From: Xiphias gladius
Taxonomy: Eukaryota; Chordata; Actinopteri; Istiophoriformes; Xiphiidae
NCBI RefSeq assembly: GCF_016859285.1
Contig: NC_053406.1
Coordinates: 14,264,501-14,328,500 of the forward strand
Length of the DNA stretch: 64,000 bases
Reading direction: 5' to 3'
Part shown: positions 51,820 to 62,101 of the stretch, piece after piece
Position numbering within the stretch: position 1 is the stretch's first letter
Layout: every line of letters starts with the position of its first letter
Notes under the pieces: model-generated
What the model saw: only the letters and a program-made list of their open reading frames with translations
Database searches by the model: none
Told to the model about the DNA's origin: nothing
Program-made: the position numbers and the translations under genes

Positions 51820-54800
51820 TCACGAGTGGTTTATCATGACATTTTCATAGCAGGGTTCATCGTTCGCGCTGACCACTGCTCCTTCGTTGGCTATGACCTC
51901 TGTGAGACTTGCAGCGTCTCCGGCTGGTCCCACAGTCAGGTAGCCGCTCTCAGTTTGTCCTGTGCTGCAGTCCTGCCTTGTGTCTCCTTCAGCCCTCAGA
52001 TCTGACCCTGAGTCAGCTGAAGCCACCTCTGGCACGCTCTTCAAAATGGATGACAGTGGCCGTTTTGGAGTGCCGCTGTCTGATGGTGGGGTGTCATTAG
52101 CGCCCGCTGTCTCAGAGGAGTTGTGGGAAGCATGCTTCCTCCTCATGGGCTTACATACGCCAACCTCCCCTCCAGACGGCCCTCCCTGCTCCCAGACACT
52201 CGCACGAGCTCCAAGCTTCCTCCTGGGTGGTTTGGTAATCCCTTCGCCTCCCTTGGATTTTGACTTTCCAGAGTCCTGCTCCCTTTGTCTCTGGATGCTG
52301 CCGAGTCTTCGCAGCATGGCCTGAACAGGGCCTTCAGAGTTTGTCTCCAGTACAGGCCGACCTGCCTTACCCACTGTCACGTACACTGTAGTGACCTTAT
52401 TTGAGACCCCCACCTGAGCATCAGAGCTAGATGTTGGCAACTGGGTCCCTTTATGAACAGCTGTGTTGGACAAAGTCCGTCTTCTTCCTGATGCCCCAGG
52501 GACCTGCAAGGTGGCTCGGGATGGGGTTCTGTCTACTTCCTGGTCTCCTGCCTCACACCTTGACTCCTGGTTGTCTGTCGCCTGCACATCCTCTTCATCT
52601 TCCCTCTCCTCACCCTCAGCTGCATCTTCCTCCCCAGGTCTAGCTGCACTTCCCTGACTTTGGAGCGCGGAGAGCATCAAAACCCCCCAGCTGGATTTGG
52701 GTTTGTTGCGAGGGAGAGCGCCAGGGTCCTGAGCAGAGCCACGCCTCTCCTTGGGGCTGAAGCGCGTGCCCTCTGCAAAAGAGACAGACGGCCGCTTGGA
52801 CTTGGCAATGCTGGAGGTGCGAGGTATGCTGAAGGGTGAGGTGATGTCCTCGCTGCTGAAGCCTGATGGGTCTAAGAACATGTTACACTTTGAGCTCATC
52901 TCCTGGAACTCACCGCCTGCCACCGCTGGGATGTCTGTCAAAGAGACAGACAGAGATAGACTTAGAGGGCGAAGGACATAAATGGGACGTTTGAAGAAAG
53001 AATCAAAAGGCCAGTTTGCAGTGGCAGTTCTGCTCACCACCAAAAGAGGGCAGTGTAAAGTTTGGCTGCTCCTACCTTCTCTTGGAGGCACACAGTAGAG
53101 AGCTTCTCCCTCCTCCTCATCACTGTCGAAGGAAGACCCCTCAGTCACCCAGCCAGAGGACGGAGGCTCAATGAAGCTGTGGTTGAAGGTCAGCTCTGGG
53201 TCATGGTGAGATACTGTGTGTGTGGCATAAAAAATAAATACTTTAAAAGACGACGTTAATCACGCCCATACAAAGCTTGTCTAAGAGGGGCTTTACCTCT
53301 GACATTTCATTCTTTTCATTTAACTTTATTGTTTTGCAATAAGGAAGTTGTTATATATTAGGTTTCAGGTAAAGTACGTCCCACGCTGAAAAGCCTGTCC
53401 ATGTAGGGAGATAAAAGACGCTTGGGTTTTTACCTCCAATGTCTTGCATTATTAACAGAAGCAATTTGTCCTTCAAATATTTCACCAATCAAAAACAAAG
53501 AGGTGAGGGCTTTTTGATTTAAGAAAGGACATTTCATAATAAAAAAATATTGGGCAGACTGTGGAGGTCAGACACTTTTTTCCAACAACTAAGGGCTGCA
53601 ACCCTTAAAAACCGGTTAAAAAGAGGTTAGTTAGTGATAAACAGTTGAGTGCCTGGTGGAGCGAAGTGACTGACATTTCGCATCAATCTACTCTAAGTAC
53701 TTAAATGTGTCTCACGGCGTCAAGTCAACATGAAGCACAGCATCACTGAAACCTGTGTTCACCTACCCTGCATGAAGACACTCTTCATGAGAATCGGCAG
53801 GTCACGGTGATTTACAACACGGCCTATCCTGTGCTGTGCTCTGCCTTATGCATATGTACAATTCTTGAATTACGGTGTATTACTGTATTACACTGTAATG
53901 ACAGTGCTGCCAGACTGACCAGTGACACGAGGCAGACCAGAGGACCAATTAGAGATACAGGGGAGGGCAGCACCGATGTTTGCCAGGACGCTGTAGACGT
54001 GATATTTCATCCGAACGGACAAGCCTCCCTCAGCCACAGTTTCACTAGGAGAAAGAAGGTTTATATAGTAAGAGTTTCCCACTATAGCACAGTGCCATAG
54101 TTTAATTTGTGTTGATTGTGCACTTGAACCACAATAATTAAATTCCATAGAGATTGGATTGAAGGTCTTTCCACCACCTGAAATGTCTTGATAATTGAAT
54201 TTTTATACATGGCCAAGTGCATGACACATCAAGTACAAATATTTGACACTTAGTAGGAAGAGATGACGGAATGAATTTGTTTTAAAAGTACATAAAAATG
54301 CAATTTTTTCACATGCATTTGGCACATTAAGCTATAAAGAAGAACAATGCAGCCAGGGACAAAATGAAGCCAAGCAACTGTTTTCAGTCTGGTCCAGTTC
54401 AGAGTAGTTCAGTGTAGTATTCTGTAGTGTTCTGGTTTGATCCTGGTTTGTGCTAAGTGGACATACTATTGATGTAGCGTCTGCCCCATACCCACACTTG
54501 ATGAGCACATCTCCAAATACTGATTCAAAGTGGTATTCAGACCTAAGTGTATCCCACAATTCACCATGGTCCACTGAAGTCGAAGTTTATGACATTCAGC
54601 ATGAATATTATTATTCATGTACAAACACTGCAAAGTCATGGCAGAACCTCAGAAATAGTTTTCCCATAATATTAACAATCTGTTCTTCTTGATGGGACTA
54701 AGAAGAATAATATCACATATCTGACAATGTCAAGATAAATATTAAATATCATATCCTTATATCAAAGATTGAGAAACATGATCTAGCCTTAAAAAAAATA

Positions 54801-55289
54801 TCAGACAGAAACATTCAAAATAACATAATGCTATGTTATGTACAGTACCTGCTTCTAGGTAACTTGATTTAATTGCTTTATTAATTACATTACTCCTCTC
54901 AGCTCCTGAATGTGGATTTTTTTACTGTCATCTGATTGTAACTGTAATACTGCATGGCTGATCAGAGCTCTATTGTGCCATGTACTTGTACATGTTAGCA
55001 AAGCGTGTCCCAGTGACCTCTGATAAATTTCCACACTCTAACCGGGCGTGCTTGATCATTGTGGGAATTAACAGGAAATACGTCAGACAAGTAGGCACTT
55101 GGCTACGCGCACAGTACCACAAGTGTGGGTATTGGGACGGACCCAAAGGTCAGTGAGGTACAGACCTGTCTTTGCCACCAGCAGGGCCTCCTCCACAACA
55201 CAAACAGCAGCAGAGCACAGCTAGCAGCAACAGGAGCAAAGGGACCAGCACGCCTGCTAGTACAGCACCTCTGCCACCTAATGCACGCA

Positions 55290-55385
<96 letters not shown>

Positions 55386-58300
55386 AACACAAACACAAAC
55401 ACATCAAAAAACATGTGATGCCCTCTAGGCTCATGCAGTAATCCATGCCCGATGGATGGATGGGTGGGTGGACGTACTGTTGGGGCAGACTCCAGTGACT
55501 GAGTGGCAGCCGACCCCCTCACCACAGTCACAGACAGAGGAGCAGTTGAGGCCAAACTGCAGGGTGGGGCAGCTGCTGTTACAGCTGGAAAAAATAGAGA
55601 ATCATGTAATTACACCATCACTGCAAAAAAAACAAAAAGAAACCCTTTTGTATGAACACTGAATCATGATCTATTTTAGAATTGAGTGAAAATTCAGTGT
55701 AATGACTAAAACATTGCGGCCTCGAAGATAAGAAAATTAAAGGGACCGTAACGGAGGCTCTAAATTTTTTAACCTGCTAACTTCTAATTTCATATACTTA
55801 ACAATAACGATGCAATGACCCAAGTCCTCTGGGTTTCATTTTATGAACCAGTCCGTGCTTGCAACTGCATCACTACAAGACAGCAACGTAACCTAAAATA
55901 AAGCAGTCGTGTGAACTGAATTATAGTGACTAAGGGGTTACTGTATGCATCAAGGAGGGCCAAACAGCCTCAGCTAGACTACCTTACAAAGGCAGGCAAC
56001 TACAGAAACAGTGGAGGTGAGAAATAAATAGGTCAAAGTTTGAGGGCTTCTTGTGCGTTACAGCTATATAAGTTGGAAAAACCTTAACTATGTCTTTTAG
56101 GATGATTGATGGACAATCTATGTTTGGAAAATGTAAGGGGCATCTAAGCTCGGCTAGTTAGCTTTAGCTTTTCGCTTCTGGCAGGACTAGTTTATGGTTC
56201 CATTTCGCTACCACCTTATTTATGTGTTATAGCAAACTCAATTACCAAGCTGCTGGAGCAAAGCAACAGATTTTTTCAACTACAAGACACAGGTCAAAAA
56301 AGTTTGTAAGTTAGCTTTAGCTGAGTTTAGCTGGTTTGGTGTTTTTATCTCTGTTTTGCAGTTAAAGTTTTTACGTGCTGTTTTGATTTACATTTTACCT
56401 TTATTTCTGTGGGACAATCATTTCTATGCGGTAAAACAGACTGTCTGCTCCGACCAGATAATGCGTGTTCCATGTGTTAGCTCAACAGGACAGTACAGTG
56501 ATGAAGACGTTGCTTTGACTTGTGACTCGACCAGCCGGCTCACCTCTCTCCCTGAAAGCCTGGCTGGCAGACGCATCTTCCTGTCACGTGGTGGCAGTGA
56601 CCATGGAAACAGGGGCCACACAGGAAGCTGCAGGCGTCTCCGAACGTCCTGTCAGAGCAGGCCTCCTCACACCTGGACGACAGGGCGCAACAAGCCAAGG
56701 ACACGAGTAATCGGTTGAAACATCGGTTTCTAATCCCGAATCTGCTGCGGATTTTGGACACACCCTTGGCGTGCACCCTTTTGCCTCACACACTCGCCGT
56801 CATTTTCGCGGTCCGTTACAAAGTAAACACACTCCATAACGCTGGGGCTGCATTTGGGATTTTGGAGACGCGCGCAAGGAGCATTTTCGCACAGACTTAA
56901 CTTTGAACCGTTAACAACGACTACAGCGATCACGCCACTGGTTTTGCCACGTACATAAGCGCATTAACTATAAAGCTCATACACTTCACAATACAGCCAG
57001 CTGTAAGCTTCAAGCCTTTCATTTCATTCCTCATTTTCTATTCATACAGTATTTAAAAAAAAAAATCATCATGCAGAATTGAAAGTTGCTTGGGATCATT
57101 TTTACTTTTTAGGAAACTTTTCAGTGCAAGAAAACTGTGAAAACCGCGATCGAACACGTATGCGCACCTGGGTCCGGTCCATCCAGGGTCACACCTCGCA
57201 CACCCCCCAGTTTCGCGGTCACAGGGTTCGTGGTTCCTGCAACGCGGACACTCCTCCCGGCAGCCGTCGCCGTAATAGCCGGACGGGCACTTGCTTTTGC
57301 ACAGCGTGCCGTTCCAGCCGGGTTCACAGGCGGCGCAGGCGCCGTCGGTGGCGGAGCAGGGCTGCTTGTCTTTACATTGACCACAGCTAAGGACAGGAGA
57401 CAAAGACGGAGTTAGTAACATGCCCCCGGCGAGCTCAGCACGGGAACACACAGCCTCTTGCCTCCACGCACACCCACCTCGTGTTGCACCTACTGCCGTA
57501 CTTCCCAGACTCGCAGGTATGGTTGCAGACGACACCCTGGTACCCCGGGTGGCACAGGCACCGGCCGTCCGCCGGGTCGCAGCTGCTGTGCGCGGGGTCG
57601 CAGCCACACACCCGGTCGCAGCTGGGTCCCCACCAGCCCGCCTCGCACTCACACACGCCCGTCCGCTCGTTGCACGGCGACAGGTAGCAGTTGCAGGTGA
57701 CGAGACATTTCAGCCCCCAGTGCCGTCTTTTGCACTGACACCGGCCTGTCAGCTGGTCGCAGCCTAGCCCCGCGGAGCCTCCCCTGATACACTGGCACGG
57801 CTTGGAGCAGGTTGGCGTCCACCAGCCCTCGTCGCAGGTGCAGTTCCCGTGGACCCGGTGGCAGTGGCCGTGGCGGGCGCACTTGCAGGTGTGCTGGCAC
57901 TGCGGACCCCAGCGGTTGGGGTTGCAGGTGCATTCCCCGGTGACAGGGTGACACTGGCCGTGGGGGTGGCACCGACACACCTGGCGGCAGTCTGAAGCCC
58001 AGAACTCGGGAGGACAGCCTGACAACAGAGCATACATGTAACACCAAGACTGTACAAAACGCTGCGTAAACACTGTGTTAAGTGTTAAATAAATACATTT
58101 ACTCAAGCACTGTATTTCAGTACAATTTTGAGTTACTTGCACTTTACTTGGTTATTTCCATTTTCTGCTACTTTTTACTTCACTATATTTCAGAGGGAAA
58201 TAGTGAGCTTTTTACTCCACTTTCTTTGACAGCCATGGTTACTGGTTACTATTGAGATGAAGATTTTTCATTAAAAAAACAACAACAACAACAACAACAA

Positions 58301-59420
58301 CAACATATGGTTAGTTCATCAAATACAATGTATTGTTGAAGATTACGGCAGTGGCTCCCAGACTTGTTGGCTTATGCTCCCTCACAAAAAAAGCAATGTC
58401 TCATTGGGGTCCCATATTGTAATTCAGATGTCTTCTGAATCGTTAAAAATACACATCCCCTCTAAACCTCAGCAATTAGTTTCTGTTTTAAAGATGTATG
58501 CCAAAAGATGTGTAATTATCCTACTTTTATTTATTTATTTATTTTTTAGAAAAGAAGCAAAGATTCAGTCCAAAAACTGAAAAACAAACTGGTGTGGCAG
58601 AACTTTGTTTTTCTTCTTTCCTCTCCCATTACTCACATGTCACAGACTCTCAGATTTATCATCTTGTGACGCTTTGGAGGAGCCGACCGCCAGGCTGGGA
58701 ACCACTGGACTACAATTCCTGACTGCACACACAATATTTAAAACCAGCTCCACTTGGACCTGCTACAAAATTAAAATTGTACTCATTCATTGCTGTATTA
58801 ATAACAAAAATATTAAAGTAATATATCAATAATAAAAAAAAAGGCCCTTTTTCGTGACAAAACTTTGAGTACATTCAGCTGATAATACTGCTGTAGTTTT
58901 AATTAAGTAGAATTTTGAATTCACTTCTACTTGTAACTGAGTAAAATTAGTGTTTTTATGTTATGTTCTTTTGGTCATTTTACTTAAGTCAAAGACCTGA
59001 ATGCTTTGTCCACTGGTTTCATGAAGGAAATTACCTGTATAGCTATTTGGCAACAGTGATTCATGTTATTGTGGTTTAAAATGAAATTTCTACACATTTA
59101 GAAAAAGTGATGAGTGAGCCACACAGCAAAGTATGTGTTAGACAGGAGCAGAGCAAAAATGCAATGTTATTTTCATCTCACTAGATCCTTCACGGTCCCT
59201 TTTACGTAATAAAGTTTGAATTTTTAGCGCAATTTGCACCTTGTAAATCAAACTGTTAAAATGCCTTAAGATGCATCAATCAATAGATGCTGAACAGCTT
59301 CTGTATTGTAACTCACGTGTTTTGCAGTGAGCTCCGTAGTAGCCAGGTGGGCAGCGACACACTCCAGGAAACACACAGATCTCCTCCTTTAGGCAGGCCT
59401 GCTCACCCTCACACACAGCT

Positions 59421-59454
<34 letters not shown>

Positions 59455-60102
59455 CATACATACATACATACAGCATTAAAGGAAAACCAAGCCAATATGG
59501 AGGCAGTAAAGGCTTAACTTCTACAGACTGCTGTCCATTAGAATAGTTCAACTCACGTATAGTGCACTCTTTTCCCTCTTGACGCCATCCAGTGCAACAG
59601 ACGAGGGTGGAGGGGTCTCTGAATATACAGAAAATAATCCAATCAACCGGACAAATCGGAAACTTAGCAAATAATACACTGTGTGGTGTCTAACCAAGAC
59701 AAGTGGTATGCAAAAGCCAGAGAAAAATAATTAAAAGGAAAAGAAGATTTAAAAATTCAGCTTGTAATCAGACAAAAGAGCTGTCCAGCACAGTCCTATA
59801 CTCCTCAAGAAGGTAGACCTCCTTGAGAAATATGGCACTAAAATTTGTCACAGGAACAGTATTAATATCCTGATTTCAACTGGCCCAGGGATATCAATCC
59901 TTTTGGACTCAAGCTTCTGTGACTGACTGGTTCCTGCTGTCATCGCTCAACCAAAAAGCAAAAAGCCGACAGGTGTGAGTGAAGGTGAAGTTTAAGTGTA
60001 CCTGGTGTTGTGGCAGACGTTCTTCCCAGCAGGATCCAGTGTGTGTGAGGAGCACAAAGAGCAGCAGAGCAGAGCGCTCAGAGCTCTGAGGAGAAACTTC
60101 AT
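51820..60102 (-). CDS. scarf1: Scavenger receptor class F member 1 (SREC-I)
   Basis: A type I membrane receptor of endothelial and phagocytic cells that takes up modified lipoproteins, apoptotic cells and chaperone-peptide complexes. Eleven exons in phase (60002-60102, 59557-59618, 59317-59418, 57478-58018, 57168-57386, 56544-56672, 55478-55584, 55166-55277, 53920-54044, 53076-53213, 51820-52934) give 916 residues; human has 830. A signal peptide (MKFLLRALSALLCCSLCSS) is followed by CCTGWRQEGKEC and many EGF/laminin-like repeats (CHPHGQC..., GWWTPTC, GWWGPSC, CEPGWNGTLC) to about residue 415. A transmembrane segment lies at about 425-447 (AVLAGVLVPLLLLLLAVLCC), with a Cys cluster at its inner face. 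The tail carries the family blocks VSHHDPELTFNHSFIEPPS and SFSIPRTSS-like / KRPSVSFAEGTRFSP. It ends in PCYENVMINHS, a conserved YENV tyrosine motif that fits a Grb2-type SH2 site if phosphorylated. SCARF2 and MEGF10/11 are relatives; the tail and the neighbouring rilp favour scarf1. Confidence 0.94.
55294..55402. repeat. (CA)n plus (CACAAA)n microsatellite at the scarf1 exon 8 acceptor
   Basis: About 42 CA units (55294-55378) are followed by four CACAAA units. On the gene strand this is a (TTTGTG)n-(TG)n tract ending 16 bases before the acceptor TTAG of the transmembrane exon, in the place of the usual polypyrimidine tract. Confidence 0.95.
58279..58305. repeat. (AAC)n microsatellite
   Basis: About nine uninterrupted AAC units in scarf1 intron 3. 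Confidence 0.95.
58349..58707. mobile_element. Short non-autonomous hAT-like element
   Basis: The terminal inverted repeats are CAGTGGCTCCCAGAC (left) and, read inward from the right end, CAGTGGTTCCCAGCC. CAGTG-type ends are typical of hAT transposons. The flanking 8-mers GATTACGG and GACTACAA agree at five positions, which is consistent with an old 8-bp target duplication. At about 360 bp it has no transposase. It sits inside another repeat. Confidence 0.75.
59425..59471. repeat. (CA)n and (CATA)n microsatellite at the scarf1 exon 3 acceptor
   Basis: About 15 CA units, then several CATA units. On the gene strand the intron ends (TG)n GCGTGTAG, so the tract ahead of the acceptor is TG-rich instead of pyrimidine-rich. 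Confidence 0.95.
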
Positions 60103-62101
60103 CTCGACACAAGTCCAAAACCAAAACCTGGGCCCAAATCTTTGTCTCGCGTCTTTATGCCCCGGCTAACCCTGGCTTCTTTCTCTCCTCTCAAATTGTT
60201 TTCCTTACAGTCAGAGGGGAGCACAATGAGAGGCAGTATCTCTCTGTCCACCCTCCGCCCTTCCCTCCTTCCCCTTTCTCCCTCTCTTTCTCTCCTGTGA
60301 GTCGTCTTGTGGCTCTGGTGCAGCCAGAGAGGTCGAAACCCCCGGGTTTCCTCTTCCCATTTCCTGGGGAAGTCAGAGCCACTTCCTTCTATTCAGCCAG
60401 ACACAGAGCTTTTTAAAGATGGTCGAACACTAACACACAAAACTCGCCGCAAACACTGACAAGGCACACAAACACACACCCGACGTTCACCTCTTACCCA
60501 GAATCTATTGTTGAAAATCTTCGTGGAGATGATGGAGAAGGCCTTCATCCTCCTTATAAGTCGTGAAAAGACACAAGATGATCACGTGATCACTTTGAGC
60601 TCCTGTAGAAAAAAATGCCATTCAACTGCAGCAGCATGTGCTGCAAAAGACCATTTCCGAATCTAGTATTGTTTTATTTTTCTTGAATCATGGGGGAAAA
60701 AAAGCATCAAAACTCTTTTTTCTTTTCAATAAGTCTCTGTTGAGTGGATTTTATTGCATGAATTTTTAAATTTCAATATCACAGAAAAACCACATTATGT
60801 ATTGTTTTTATCACATTTTCAATAAAGTTCACTCGCATGGCAAAAGACATCTTAAATGCATTTTTGTCAGCATTAACTTCCAGTAAAAACATGCTTACAA
60901 AAATAGATTGCAAAACATAGCAATTCGGGAAAACATGGTCTGATCTGAAGGTCATACATTGTCTCTCAATAAATACAACACCACCTGGTCTGTCTGAGTA
61001 GTGTTATCGTCAGACTTATAGAGGGAACACAGGCGTCACATAACAACGGCCAGCTAATTTTCAAGAAAAAAAAAAAATTTCCCACACCACTTCTCATTTC
61101 CACGGGGAAGCGCGAAACTTCCTTTAAAAGTAAAGTAACCACTGGTCAGAGGCTGGTACACCAGCTAAAGCACGTGTCTGTGTACACACCACTTATGGCA
61201 CCAATATCAAATACACTCCAGCCAAATGCTTTGGTGCCACGCAACAACTCACTGAAAATTAAGAAAATATACTTTTAGCAAGTTAAGGCTTATTTACACG
61301 CACTCCCTGCCGGAAGAGTCTTGTACCATGACTACAACTTTTCTTTTTCCTTGAGCTTAAAAATGCTTAAAATCATGAAAAATGTATGAGTAAACACATG
61401 GATTAAAAATAAGATAAAAGTTACATGATAATCTTTTGTGGTAAAATAGTTTTTATTTGTTATAAAATGAACCAATGCCCTCTTGTGAAACAGAGATTAA
61501 CTTCATATACTGTTTTCCATATTACTGGGGTGAATGGGTTCTTTCAGAATATATATCTTTGTAATGTCTTTGGTTTTTGTTAAAAATGGTTAAGGATCTA
61601 TATAAATATCTATGCATAGTAACTTAATTTTTGGAAAATTACCAACAATAAAACTTTCGCTAAAATGAAGAAAAAAAATATTTTTTGTATTTATATTTAC
61701 ACAAAAAGAAGAATCTCTGTTGTGGTGAGTAAAAAAGGTTTCCCTCTAGATACCGTGGAAAACTGTGCTTCCTATACTGTAGTTAAACAGTGTTCTTCTT
61801 ATTTATCACTTCTATGGAAAATAAGGGGACAAAGGTGAAGTAACAAAGCGGGAAATGAAAGTAATCATGATCAAACTAAAGCAGAAGGGTTTGTCTAAAA
61901 ATAATTCACACATTCTCTTTTCTCACACTCACATAGTGCTTATGTGTTATGCACACTGGGGCTGCATTCAAATGACCTCCTCACCTTTTTACTGAGCTAC
62001 GACCAGATTTTCTGCCACAAGCTGAGGAGGATGCTGTGACCGAGGGGAGAAGGGTGTGTGTTTCAGGTCGAATGAAGACAATCTCGGGTCCACTACCAGG
62101 C
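60103..62101. other. Spacer between scarf1 and rilp
   Basis: This contains the scarf1 upstream region and the 3' UTR of rilp. A purine/pyrimidine-skewed CT-rich block lies at 60240-60300. The rest is AT-rich. No gene was seen. Confidence 0.5.

Larger units (their letters stand above)
58085..59015. repeat. Teleost short repeat in scarf1 intron 3, split by a hAT-type insertion
   Basis: The left half (ACATTTACTCAAGCACTGTA ... TTTTTACTTCACTATATTTC) and right half (AACTTTGAGTACATTC ... TTACTTAAGTCAAAGACCTG) are the two ends of the family also found at 37137-37585. Between them lie an (AAC)n run and the element at 58349-58707. Confidence 0.65.

Noticed and set aside
60499-60549. Minus-strand ATG frame (MKAFSIISTKIFNNRFW) ending at a GTAAGAG donor upstream of scarf1, as an alternative first exon
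   Set aside because: It does not join scarf1 exon 2 in frame, and exon 1 already supplies a start and a good signal peptide. It could be an untranslated exon, but nothing shows it.
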